Source: Haloactinopolyspora alba (GTDB lineage: Bacteria; Actinomycetota; Actinomycetes; Jiangellales; Jiangellaceae). Taken from it: a stretch of DNA of 64,000 nucleotides. The stretch covers positions 1-64,000 of the forward strand of contig NZ_PYGE01000018.1 in the NCBI RefSeq assembly GCF_003014555.1, in the 5' to 3' direction. The notes beneath the pieces were generated by a model. The model saw nothing but the letters and a program-made list of their open reading frames with translations, was not told the origin of the DNA and ran no database searches. A program made the position numbers and the translations under genes. Shown here in pieces: positions 7,741-15,778 of this stretch (positions are counted from its first letter, which is position 1; each line of letters begins with the position of its first letter).

Positions 7741-9007
7741 GCCCGCGCCCCTGGAGCACGAGCGCCGCACCGACGAACGGCACGAGGACGGCCGCGGCGG
7801 CGCCGATCCAGGACACCGCCGTGGCCAACGGGTGCCACAGCGTCAGGAGGCCGACCGCGACCGCCGGGCCTCCGGCGCCCAGATAGAACGCGAGGTACAA
7901 CGCGGAACTGATCGCCGCCCGCTGGTTCTGCGGCCCGGCGGCGTCGACGGTGGCCGTCGCTCCGCCGAAGGCCAGCCCGTGCCCGACGCCGGCGGCCACC
8001 GCCGCGAGCAGGGTCACCGACAGCGAACCACCGCCGGTCAGCGCCAGGGCGCCGAGACCGACCCCGACGGCGCCGAGACCCGCGAGTTGCGCGAGTTCTG
8101 GACCGAACCGGCCCACGAGCGGCTGCGACGCCACCGAACAGGCGAGCACCGCACCCACGATGGCACCGACGACCGCCAGGTTGTCGATCCCGGCGGTCCC
8201 GCCGAGCACGGCTGGTACGACCGCCAGGAACAGGCCGGCCGCTGTCCAGGCGAGAAAACCCGCCGCGGCGGCGGTGCCGAACCGCAGCCGCCAGCCGGCC
8301 GGTATGCGCGGCCGGCTGGGACGCAACCTGCCCGGGATCGGTCCGGGAGCGGCCAGCGCGGACACCCGACGCCACCCGTACCCGAGCAGGGCCAGGTGCA
8401 TCAGGTACGGCAGCACCTGCGGCGCGGGAGCGTACTGGGCGAGCACGCCGGCAGCGATCGGGCCCGCGGCGGTGCCGGCCACGAACGCCGTGCTGGCCGT
8501 CGTCGACGCCCGGGCGCGGCTTCCGGTGGAAGCGTGCGCGGTGATCAGCGCGGCCGCTGCTCCTGTGGCCGCGCCGAGCGCGAGTCCCTGTGCGGCGCGC
8601 CCGGCCAGCAGCCACTCCGGACCGCTCGCGAGCGCGAAGCACGACGACGCGAGGGCGGACACGGCCACGCTGATGCGCAGCACCGCGCGCGGGCCGGCCG
8701 TATCCGCCGCCGGTCCGAACAGCAGCAGGGAGGGCGCACTGACGAGCGCGAACGTCGCGTAGATCAGTGTCATCGTCAGGTCGCCGAACCCGAACGCGTG
8801 CTGATAGCCCGCGTACAGCGGGCTGGGCAGATACGCCCCGGCCGTGAGGACGACCAGCAGGTACACCGCCGTGCTGGTCTCACGCGTCCGAGCGGGCGCC
8901 GTGCGCTCGGACGCGGCGCCGGAGGCGCCACCACAACCCTCGTCGAAAGTTCCCTTGAACAGCAGCACACTGCCAGCGTGCGCGCCACGACTGCTGTGGA
9001 AAAGCAA
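7694..9007 (-). CDS. Major facilitator superfamily transporter
   Basis: The protein is up to 437 residues with about 12 hydrophobic segments and a short loop resembling the MFS A-motif between helices 2 and 3 (FGPAADTAGPRAVL). It is probably a drug or metabolite exporter in the inner membrane. The start is uncertain. The longest frame begins at a TTG only 12 nt from a possible LysR start, while internal GTGs near 8968 and in the TAVYLL segment also fit. It is divergent from the LysR-type gene and so probably regulated by it. Confidence 0.85.
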   Translation of the reverse strand: MLFHSSRGAHAGSVLLFKGTFDEGCGGASGAASERTAPARTRETSTAVYLLVVLTAGAYLPSPLYAGYQHAFGFGDLTMTLIYATFALVSAPSLLLFGPAADTAGPRAVLRISVAVSALASSCFALASGPEWLLAGRAAQGLALGAATGAAAALITAHASTGSRARASTTASTAFVAGTAAGPIAAGVLAQYAPAPQVLPYLMHLALLGYGWRRVSALAAPGPIPGRLRPSRPRIPAGWRLRFGTAAAAGFLAWTAAGLFLAVVPAVLGGTAGIDNLAVVGAIVGAVLACSVASQPLVGRFGPELAQLAGLGAVGVGLGALALTGGGSLSVTLLAAVAAGVGHGLAFGGATATVDAAGPQNQRAAISSALYLAFYLGAGGPAVAVGLLTLWHPLATAVSWIGAAAAVLVPFVGAALVLQGRGLTPPRRGRPVAPARR

Positions 9008-9026
9008 ACGTTATTGGACATGACTG

Positions 9027-9041
9027 TGCAACAATGTTGCA
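9027..9041. promoter_or_regulatory. LysR-type operator overlapping the regulator's start
   Basis: A 15-nt perfect dyad (TGCAACA-A-TGTTGCA) of the T-N11-A form recognised by LysR-type regulators lies in the very short divergent gap. It ends on the first base of the ATG at 9041. Binding here could block the regulator's own transcription or translation and control the divergent MFS gene. The site is read directly; its function is inferred from family knowledge. Confidence 0.6.
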
Positions 9042-10003
9042 TGATCGATCCGAAGCTGCGGGTGCTGCAGATGGTCGCCCACCACGGCACCGTCACCGCC
9101 GCGGCGGCGGCCCTGCACTACACGCCCTCCGCGGTGTCGCACCAGCTGCGTCAGCTGGCCGCCGAGCTCGGCGTGGAGCTGGTGACCCAGTCCGGCCGCG
9201 GCGTCCGGCTGACCGCCGCGGCGGCCACGCTCCTGCGTCACGCCGACGTCCTGTACGCCCAGGCCGAGCGTGCCCGAGCCGAGCTCGCCGCCGCCGCGGA
9301 CGAACCCGGCGGCTCGTTCACCCTGTGCGGCTTCTCCACCGCCGCCACCCACCTGCTGCCCCCGGCCGCGGCGACGCTGCGCGAACACCACCCCCAGCTC
9401 GCGGTGCGGGTCATCGAAGCCGAACCCGCCCGCTGCTTCGACCTGCTGCTGGCCGGCGACGCCGACCTGGCCCTGGTGATCGCCACCGCCGACACCCCGC
9501 CGACGTCGGACGCCCGCTTCGACCAGCAGCCGCTGCTGGACGACCCGCTCGACCTGGTCGTGCCCAGCCACCATCAGCTGGCCACCCGTCGGACGGTGAC
9601 GCTCGCTGACGCCGCCGACGAGCCGTGGATCCTGGGCCGTCCCGGCGGCACCTACCACCACCTGGTGCTCACCGCCTGCATGGCCGCCGGGTTCACCCCG
9701 AACATCGAGCACTACGCGGACGAGTGGGACACCGGCACCGCCCTGGTCGCCCACGGCTTCGGCATCATCCTCGTGCCACGGCTCGCACGACTGCCCGAGG
9801 ACTGGCCCGTCGCACGTGTCCGGCTACGCGGCGAGCCCGCCCCGACGCGCCGGATCCTCGCCGCCACCCGCCGCGGCAGCCGCGAGCACCCCGTCGTCAC
9901 GACAGCCCTCGCGAGCATCACCACGACCGCCACCGCCCTGCACCCCGCGCCCCGACCGTCCGAGGAGCCCGGCGAGCAGGCGGAACAAGGCTCCTCGACC
10001 TGA
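9041..10003 (+). CDS. LysR family transcriptional regulator
   Basis: The protein has 320 residues, the usual LysR length. The N-terminal winged helix-turn-helix (about residues 3-60) contains LRVLQMVAHHGTVTAAA and YTPSAVSHQLRQLAAE. The rest is a periplasmic-binding-like effector domain with LTLADAADEPWI-type features. ATG 9041 gives a standard N-terminus; an in-frame ATG at 9020 would add seven residues and place the operator inside the gene. The gene is divergent from the MFS exporter, the classic arrangement for local control by LysR proteins. The effector is unknown. Confidence 0.9.
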   Translation: MIDPKLRVLQMVAHHGTVTAAAAALHYTPSAVSHQLRQLAAELGVELVTQSGRGVRLTAAAATLLRHADVLYAQAERARAELAAAADEPGGSFTLCGFSTAATHLLPPAAATLREHHPQLAVRVIEAEPARCFDLLLAGDADLALVIATADTPPTSDARFDQQPLLDDPLDLVVPSHHQLATRRTVTLADAADEPWILGRPGGTYHHLVLTACMAAGFTPNIEHYADEWDTGTALVAHGFGIILVPRLARLPEDWPVARVRLRGEPAPTRRILAATRRGSREHPVVTTALASITTTATALHPAPRPSEEPGEQAEQGSST

Positions 10004-10060
10004 ACCGTGGGTGGCTGAACGGTGTGGAGACGGCGTCGCTGGGGCGAAACGGTGCGAGTT

Positions 10061-10082
10061 CGGTGTCGCCCTGGCGACACCG
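10061..10082. terminator. Hairpin between convergent lysR and tsaD
   Basis: A perfect 10-bp stem (CGGTGTCGCC / GGCGACACCG) with a 2-nt apparent loop lies between the stops of the convergent LysR and tsaD genes. It could terminate both transcripts. There is no T-tract. Confidence 0.55.
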
Positions 10083-10099
10083 TGAACACACCGTGCCGC

Positions 10100-11143
10100 T
10101 CAGATCAGGACCTCGGTCACCGGCAGCGACGAGTCGGAGCCGAACTCGAACCGGCTCGGGGGCAGCCCGCGCTCGACCACTGCCGCGCCGAGCGCCGCGA
10201 TCATCGCACCGTTGTCGGTGCACAGCGAGAACCGCGGCTGGCGCAGTTCGATGCCGGCGGCCTCGCAGCGCTGCTGCGTCAGCTCACGCAGCCGCGCGTT
10301 CGCCGCGACGCCGCCGGCCAGCACCATGGTCGAGATACCGCGCTCCTGGCACGCGAGCACCGCCTTCGCCGTCAGCACGTCGGCCACCGCTTCCTGGAAT
10401 CCCGCGGCGACGTCGCCCACCGGCACCGGATCGCCGGCGCGTTCGGCGGTCTCGACCCACCGGGCCACCGCCGTCTTCAGGCCGGAGAACGAGAAGTCGT
10501 AACGGTGCCGCGCCATGTCGCGCTGGCCGGTCAGCCCTCGCGGGAACCTGATGGCCGACGGGTCGCCGTCGGCCGCCGCGCGCTGGATGTGCGGCCCGCC
10601 CGGATACTTCAGCCCGATCAGCCGCGCGACCTTGTCGAACGCCTCCCCCGCGGCGTCGTCGATGGTCTGGCCGAGCAGTTCCGCGGCCGTGGCGACGTCG
10701 TCGACCTGCAGGATCTCGGTGTGCCCGCCGGAGACGAGCAGCGCGACCACCGGCTCGGTCAGCGGGCCGTTCTCGAGCTGCTCGGCGGCGACGTGACCGA
10801 CCAGGTGGTTGACGCCGTACAGCGGCTTGTCCAGCGCCACGGCCAGCGCCTTCGCGGCGGAGACGCCGACCATCAGCGCACCGGCGAGGCCGGGACCAGC
10901 CGTCACCGCGACCGCGTCGACGTCGTCGAGACCGACCTGCGCCTCGTCGAGCGCACGGTGCAGCGTGGGCACCACGGCTTCGAGGTGCGCGCGGCTGGCG
11001 ACTTCGGGCACGACGCCGCCGAAGCGGACGTGCTCGTCCACGGAGCTGGCGACGGCGTTGGCGAGCAGGGTGGTGCCTCGCACGAGGCCGACGCCGGTCT
11101 CGTCGCAGGAGGTCTCGATGCCGAGGATCAACGGAGCGGTCAC
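10100..11143 (-). CDS. tsaD: tRNA N6-adenosine threonylcarbamoyltransferase TsaD
   Basis: The protein has 347 residues of the Kae1/TsaD family. The ASKHA N-terminus [12 protein letters not shown] is followed by the metal-binding motif HLVGH (H113, H117) and the later [22 protein letters not shown] and GGVAAN segments. With TsaB and TsaE it makes t6A at position 37 of ANN-reading tRNAs, transferring threonylcarbamoyl from TC-AMP. It lies 8 nt downstream of rimI and ends the tsaB-rimI-tsaD operon. An essential, well-conserved gene. Confidence 0.97.
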   Translation of the reverse strand: MTAPLILGIETSCDETGVGLVRGTTLLANAVASSVDEHVRFGGVVPEVASRAHLEAVVPTLHRALDEAQVGLDDVDAVAVTAGPGLAGALMVGVSAAKALAVALDKPLYGVNHLVGHVAAEQLENGPLTEPVVALLVSGGHTEILQVDDVATAAELLGQTIDDAAGEAFDKVARLIGLKYPGGPHIQRAAADGDPSAIRFPRGLTGQRDMARHRYDFSFSGLKTAVARWVETAERAGDPVPVGDVAAGFQEAVADVLTAKAVLACQERGISTMVLAGGVAANARLRELTQQRCEAAGIELRQPRFSLCTDNGAMIAALGAAVVERGLPPSRFEFGSDSSLPVTEVLI

Positions 11144-11151
11144 GCAGACGA

Positions 11152-11658
11152 TTATCGCTCCTGTGCCGCCTGGTCCGCTGCCTGGTCCGCCGCCCGCCGT
11201 CGCACCCGCCGGCGCATGACGATGCCGTCGCGGCCTCCCTGGTAATAGTTCCGACGCACCGCGATCCGCTCGAACCCGTGGCGGGCGTAGAAGGCCTTCG
11301 CGGGCTCGTTGTCCGTCCGGACGTCCAGCAGCAGGTCGCCGGCGCCGCGCCGGGCCGCCTCGGCGACCAGCGCGTTCATCAGCTCGCTACCGTAGCCGCG
11401 GCGTTGGCACTCCGGCGCCACGGCGATGGTCTGCACGTCGGCCGGCTCCCCCGGGATCGACGGCGCCAGCAGCCCCGCGTACGCCACGGGCACGCCGTGC
11501 TCCTCCGCGACGACGTACCACCGTGACTCGGGCACGCCGGCCAGCTCCGACCAGAACGACTCGGCGCTCCACGGCGAGTCACCGGCGAACAGCCGATCCT
11601 CCAGCGGGAGTATCGCTTCGATGTCCCACCAGCGCATCGGCCGTAGTCGAGATGACAC
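11152..11658 (-). CDS. rimI: Ribosomal-protein-S18-alanine N-acetyltransferase RimI
   Basis: The protein has 168 residues of the GNAT fold with the acetyl-CoA loop [19 protein letters not shown] and a C-terminal [10 protein letters not shown] segment, as in RimI. The GTG start abuts the TAG of tsaB directly, and its place between tsaB and tsaD is the standard actinobacterial context for rimI. It acetylates the N-terminal Ala of ribosomal protein S18 in the model enzyme; other substrates are possible here. Confidence 0.9.
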   Translation of the reverse strand: MSSRLRPMRWWDIEAILPLEDRLFAGDSPWSAESFWSELAGVPESRWYVVAEEHGVPVAYAGLLAPSIPGEPADVQTIAVAPECQRRGYGSELMNALVAEAARRGAGDLLLDVRTDNEPAKAFYARHGFERIAVRRNYYQGGRDGIVMRRRVRRRAADQAADQAAQER

Positions 11659-12306
11659 CTATGCCAACACGCTCTTCCGGGCCGACGGCAGGGCAGCGTC
11701 CGGTCGCCGCAGGTACAGCGGGTCCGGCGCGACGACGTCGAGCGTACCGTCGGCGACACCGGCCGCCAGCTCGGCCGCGGACGGGTACTCCGGCGTGATC
11801 AGCCGGGCGAAGACGTCGGCGTAGCGGGTGCCGCCCAGCCCGGCGACCGGCAGGTCCCCGTGCTCGGCGACCACGTCGGCCGCGGCGCCGACGTCCGGCC
11901 CCGCGGTCCGCGCGCCGGACGCGTCGTATCCGGCCCAGTACACCTCGCGCCGGCGGGCATCGGTGGCCACCAGGAACGGCGAGCCGGCGTAGTGCCGCGC
12001 GCTGCGGGCGATGATGTCGAGGCTGCACACGCCGCGGACCGGCAGTCCCAGGACGTCGCCCAGCATCCGCGCCGCCGCGAGGCCGACCCGCAGGCCGGTG
12101 AACGGTCCGGGGCCCACCCCGACAGCGATCTCGGTGAGGTCCGTACGAGCGGCGCCGGCATCGCTCAGCGCGGCCGTCACCTGCGGCATCAGCAGTTCGG
12201 TGTGCCGCCGCGGGTCGACGGTCGTGGACTCGGCCTGCACCCGTTTGCCGTCGTGCACGGCGACGGTGACGGCGGGGGTCGCGGTGTCGAGAGCGAGCAA
12301 CAGCAC
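11659..12306 (-). CDS. tsaB: tRNA threonylcarbamoyladenosine biosynthesis protein TsaB
   Basis: The protein has 215 residues and resembles TsaD in fold but lacks its metal motif. The N-terminal LLLALDTATPAVTVAV and GVGPGPFTGLRVGLAAARML are diagnostic of TsaB (YeaZ). It is the scaffold dimerising with TsaD in the t6A-forming complex. It starts the tsaB-rimI-tsaD operon. In related genomes it usually follows tsaE directly; here a plus-strand Uma2 gene, a small membrane gene and a pentapeptide-repeat gene intervene. Confidence 0.95.
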   Translation of the reverse strand: MLLLALDTATPAVTVAVHDGKRVQAESTTVDPRRHTELLMPQVTAALSDAGAARTDLTEIAVGVGPGPFTGLRVGLAAARMLGDVLGLPVRGVCSLDIIARSARHYAGSPFLVATDARRREVYWAGYDASGARTAGPDVGAAADVVAEHGDLPVAGLGGTRYADVFARLITPEYPSAAELAAGVADGTLDVVAPDPLYLRRPDAALPSARKSVLA

Positions 12307-12412
12307 GTGCCTACCTTATGTCAACCCTCCTGCGCACACGCGTCACCCCGGCCGAAGGCGTGTCCGCCGCTGATACGATGGACGGCGACGGTACGACACG
12401 ACGCAGAGGACG

Positions 12413-13036
12413 GTGATCATCACGATGGCCGCCGAACCGCTGCCTGCTCCCCTGGCCGAACCGCTGCCCAGCTGGGTGATCCCGCCGCACGACGGGTTCA
12501 CCGCTGAAGACTTCTTCGACCTGCGCGGCCTGCCGGCGCACACCGAGCTGATCGACGGGAGCCTCGTCTTCATGAGCCCGCAGCGGATGTGGCACAGCTG
12601 GGTCGTCAACCTGTTCCAGTCCGAACTGGACCGGCAGGCTCCGGATCGTCTCCGTGCCGCGCGTGAGATGGCCGTCAAGCTCGGTCTCCACCAGGTGCCT
12701 GAACCCGACGTCGTGGTCGTGACGGCCGAAGCTCACGATCGGGACCCGCTGGCCACCCATTTCGGATCGGACGATGTCGTGATGGTCGTCGAAGCCGTTT
12801 CGCCGGACTCGTTGGAACGTGACCGCGACACCAAGCCTCGCAAGTACGGCGCGGCCGGCATCACTCACTTCTGGCGGGTCGAGAACGAGGACGACCGGGC
12901 CGTCGTCTACACCTACCAGCTCGATCCGGCCAGCGGTGTGTACGCCGTGACCGGCATCCACCACGACCGGCTCAAGACGACCGTCCCGTTCGACCTGGAC
13001 ATCGACCTCACCGCGGTCGGAACAAAGCCGCAGTGA
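12413..13036 (+). CDS. Uma2 family (DUF820) PD-(D/E)XK nuclease-like protein
   Basis: The protein has 207 residues in the Uma2 family, abundant in actinomycetes and cyanobacteria and predicted to be restriction-like endonucleases. Key residues are present: HTELIDG (E45), H61 in the central helix, PEPDVVVV (D99), VVEAVSPDS (E127), and DTKPRKYGAAGI (K141/K144, Y145). The biological role of this family is not established. The GTG start sits very close to an AGAGGA site; an in-frame ATG at 12425 is an alternative. Its strand opposes the flanking t6A genes, suggesting later insertion. Confidence 0.85.
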   Translation: MIITMAAEPLPAPLAEPLPSWVIPPHDGFTAEDFFDLRGLPAHTELIDGSLVFMSPQRMWHSWVVNLFQSELDRQAPDRLRAAREMAVKLGLHQVPEPDVVVVTAEAHDRDPLATHFGSDDVVMVVEAVSPDSLERDRDTKPRKYGAAGITHFWRVENEDDRAVVYTYQLDPASGVYAVTGIHHDRLKTTVPFDLDIDLTAVGTKPQ

Positions 13037-13090
13037 CCAACCCGCCATAGGCGGTCTCACCGACAACAGCACGGGACCGCTGCTGGTCTC

Positions 13091-13297
13091 CTATCCGCCG
13101 TCGCCGGGGTGCAGCGGCTGACGACCTTGGCGCACGTGGTCGACGACGTGCCAGGCCACGAGCGCAACGGCGACGATCCAGAGGACGGCCAAGATGATCA
13201 ACTGGGGAACGCCGACGTTCCCGAGCAGGATCGCCACCAGCGGCAAGACGAGAAGCAGTACCGCGATGCCCAGGCGGTACTCTTTGATCTTTTTCAT
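13091..13297 (-). CDS. Small two-helix membrane protein, unknown
   Basis: The protein has 68 residues: a basic start (KKIKEYRL), two hydrophobic segments (about residues 9-27 and 32-52) and a polar C-terminus. The ATG at 13297 follows GGAG at 5 nt, giving a clear start; longer in-frame starts read as non-protein. No family is recognised. It lies just downstream of the pentapeptide-repeat gene on the same strand and converges on the Uma2 gene. Confidence 0.65.
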   Translation of the reverse strand: MKKIKEYRLGIAVLLLVLPLVAILLGNVGVPQLIILAVLWIVAVALVAWHVVDHVRQGRQPLHPGDGG

Positions 13298-13344
13298 GAT
13301 GCTCCATCCGTTCGACGGTCGACGCCAGGTCCGGCGACGGGGGA

Positions 13345-14157
13345 TCAGGTCGGCGCGGTCCAGTCCGGATCGTTCTGTCGCCGGTGCCGCCGAGACGGCC
13401 ACCCGCGCGGAAGCCGTGCCGTGCTCAGCCGTCCACGACGATGCCGAGGCCGCCGAGGATCGACGCGGCCTGCTCGGCCGAGATGGTCAGCTCCCGAGAG
13501 CAGGTGGGCCTCCTCGATCGGGATGTCGCCGAGGTCGGCGCCGCGCAAATCCGCACCGTCCAGTTCGGCCGCACGAAGGACGGCGCCGCGCAGCCGCGAC
13601 CGGGTCCACACCGTCTCGCGCAGGTCGGCGCCGGACAGCACGGCGTCGTCCATCCGCAGGCCGTCGAGCTCCTGTCCGCGCAGGCTGATGCCGGGCAGCG
13701 CCGCCAGCATCATGTTGCACCCGCGGAACGTCGCACCGAGCCCGCGGGCCTCGTCGAACCGCGCGCCCACGAGGCGGCTGCCACGGAACGCCGCGCCGGC
13801 GATCATGGCGCCCTTCCACACCGTGTTCGCCAGGTCGACGCCGTCGAACGTGGCGTCGGTGACGTCCGCGCGGGAGAGCACCGCGTTGGCGGCCGACCCT
13901 CCGGTCCACGCGGTCTCGTCCAGCTCGGCCCGGGTCAGTGTGGCGGAGTCGAGCGTGCACGTGTCGAAGGTCGCCCCGCGCAGCGCCGCCTTGGACAGGT
14001 TGGCTTCGGTGAAGTCGCAGCGCCGGAACACCGGCGGGACCTTGGCCGCCGACGCGAACCTGTCGCGCAGGTCCTGGCCGGTGAAGTCGGTGTCGACGTT
14101 CTCGGCGCCGGCATCGTGCGCCCCTGCCGGCGTGTTCGCGGACCGGTCGCCGGTCAC
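13345..14157 (-). CDS. Pentapeptide-repeat protein with apparent C-terminal frameshift
   Basis: As read, the protein has 270 residues. From about residue 50 it shows the A(D/N)Lxx repeat of a right-handed quadrilateral beta-helix, for example CDFTEANLSKAALRGATF and AELDGADLRGADLG. After AHLLSGAD the frame turns into an Arg/Pro-rich tail. Removing one base of the GG doublet at 13485-13486 (CC on the coding strand) restores ISAEQAASILGGLGIVVDG and a stop at 13425, the usual kind of end for actinobacterial members. The intended gene is therefore probably 13425-14157. The GTG start overlaps the tsaE stop (GTGA). Such proteins may mimic DNA or act as scaffolds; the role here is unknown. Confidence 0.8.
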   Translation of the reverse strand: MTGDRSANTPAGAHDAGAENVDTDFTGQDLRDRFASAAKVPPVFRRCDFTEANLSKAALRGATFDTCTLDSATLTRAELDETAWTGGSAANAVLSRADVTDATFDGVDLANTVWKGAMIAGAAFRGSRLVGARFDEARGLGATFRGCNMMLAALPGISLRGQELDGLRMDDAVLSGADLRETVWTRSRLRGAVLRAAELDGADLRGADLGDIPIEEAHLLSGADHLGRAGRVDPRRPRHRRGRLSTARLPRGWPSRRHRRQNDPDWTAPT

Positions 14158-14636
14158 GACGTCAGCACCAGCTGACGCAACCGGAGCTCGTCCCACCGGG
14201 GCCCGACCCCGGTGAGCCGGACGTGCCGCGTCTCGTTGTCGTCGCCTCCACGACCGCGGTCGATGTGCACCTCGAGACGATCTCCGGCGAGTCCTTCGGC
14301 CACGCCCTCGCCCCACTCGATCAGGGTCACGGCTTCGTCGAGCGTGGCTTCGAGGTCGATGTCCTCGAGCTCGTCCCACCCGCCGAGCCGGTAGGCGTCG
14401 ACGTGCACCATCGGCGGTCCCTCGACCAGCGACGGGTGCACGCGCGCCAGCACGAACGTCGGCGAGGTGATCGGGCCGCGCACCCCGAGCCCGTCGCCGA
14501 CGCCCTGGGCCAGCGTGGTCTTCCCCGCGCCGAGGTCGCCGCCGAGCAGGACGACGTCACCGGCCGCGAGCTCGTCGGCGAGCCGGTGGCCCAGCTGCGT
14601 CATGTCGTCGGCGGCGGGCACGTCGATCTCGATCAC
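14154..14636 (-). CDS. tsaE: tRNA threonylcarbamoyladenosine biosynthesis ATPase TsaE
   Basis: The protein has 160 residues with the P-loop GDLGAGKTT (about 33-41), SPTFVLARVH (switch-like segment), HVDAYRLGG and LIEWGEG, all characteristic of TsaE (YjeE). It is the ATPase that cycles the TsaB-TsaD complex in t6A synthesis. It overlaps the alpha/beta-hydrolase gene upstream by ATGA and the pentapeptide gene downstream by GTGA, so translation of the three is linked. Confidence 0.96.
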   Translation of the reverse strand: MIEIDVPAADDMTQLGHRLADELAAGDVVLLGGDLGAGKTTLAQGVGDGLGVRGPITSPTFVLARVHPSLVEGPPMVHVDAYRLGGWDELEDIDLEATLDEAVTLIEWGEGVAEGLAGDRLEVHIDRGRGGDDNETRHVRLTGVGPRWDELRLRQLVLTS

Positions 14637-15778
14637 ACCTGCTCCTTCCCGCGCGGGCGGGGTCGGTTGTTCAGCGACGCCACCCGGGTGCTGGAGCGCC
14701 GTGCCCTCGTCCGGCCGGAGCGAACCCGTTGCAGCAACTCCGCGATGCCTTCGGTGACCAGCTCGTGGCGCTCCAGCACCACCATGTGCCCCGCGTCGGT
14801 GGCTTCGACGTACTCGACGTCCGACAGCTGCTCGGCAATGGCCCGTCCGTGCTCGACCGGCGTCATCAGATCGTGCTCGGCGCCGACGACGAAGGCGGGC
14901 ACCCCGGCCAGCACCGGCAGCGCGGCGGACGCGTCGAGCGCGCCGAACAGCGGGAAGAACTCCGCGACGACGTCGATGGGGACAGCGGCGTTCATCAGCG
15001 CGGTGAACTCCACCAGCCGCGGCGAGCCGCCCTCGGCGAACGCGTAGCGCCGGGTCAGGACGTATCCGAGGTCGCTGCCCATGCGCCGGCCGCGCTCGAC
15101 CAGCTCGGGCCGCCGGGAGAGCACCGACAACGCCCCCGGGGCGGCACGCCCGGCGACCTTGCCGAGGTAGCCCGGCAGGCCGAAGCCGCTCACGTCCAGC
15201 TTGCGGGCGCTGGTGGCGGCCAGCGCGACCCCAGCGACGCGTCCCTCGAACAGCTCCGGCCGGTCCGCGGCGAGCTCGAGCAGCGTCATGCCGCCCATCG
15301 AGTGCCCCACCAGGACCACCGGACCGTGCGGCGCGACCGCGTCGACGACGTGGCCGAGGTCGGCGCCGAGACGCGCGAGGGACAGCTCGCCGCCTTCGGG
15401 CAGCGCTCCGGAGCGCCCGTGCCCGCGCTGGTCCCAGAACACCAGGCGCGCGCGCCCGCGCAGGTCCCGGCGCTGGAAGTGCCAGGAGTCCTGGGTGAGC
15501 GCGAACCCGTGCGAGAACACCACGGTGACGTCCGGTCCGGCGTCGGCGTCCGGCTCGTCGACCTCGACGTGCAGGTCGACACCGTCGTCGGTGCGCACCG
15601 TCCGGGACTCGCCGCGCAACGACCCGAACGGCTCGTCAGCGTACGGGTCGTCGCCCTTGAGCGAGCGCCCCATGGTGTAGCGCTCGGCCGCGAACCCGAC
15701 GGCGGCGCCGGCGGAGGCGACGCCGAGCCAGGTGCCGACCGTGCCGGCCGCGCGCGCGGCCTTGACCAGCCGGCTCAC
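14633..15778 (-). CDS. Alpha/beta hydrolase, membrane-associated N-terminus
   Basis: The protein has 381 residues. The N-terminal ~30 residues include a short hydrophobic stretch (GTWLGVASAGAAVGFAAERY) that could anchor it. The hydrolase core has VFSHGFALTQDSWHFQ (oxyanion HG), FWDQRGHGRS, the nucleophile elbow VGHSMGG, and a C-terminal DAGHMV with the catalytic His. The GTG start overlaps the alr stop. The position between alr and tsaE is common in actinomycetes, but the substrate is unknown. The C-terminal ~35 residues are Arg-rich and variable. Confidence 0.9.
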   Translation of the reverse strand: MSRLVKAARAAGTVGTWLGVASAGAAVGFAAERYTMGRSLKGDDPYADEPFGSLRGESRTVRTDDGVDLHVEVDEPDADAGPDVTVVFSHGFALTQDSWHFQRRDLRGRARLVFWDQRGHGRSGALPEGGELSLARLGADLGHVVDAVAPHGPVVLVGHSMGGMTLLELAADRPELFEGRVAGVALAATSARKLDVSGFGLPGYLGKVAGRAAPGALSVLSRRPELVERGRRMGSDLGYVLTRRYAFAEGGSPRLVEFTALMNAAVPIDVVAEFFPLFGALDASAALPVLAGVPAFVVGAEHDLMTPVEHGRAIAEQLSDVEYVEATDAGHMVVLERHELVTEGIAELLQRVRSGRTRARRSSTRVASLNNRPRPRGKEQV

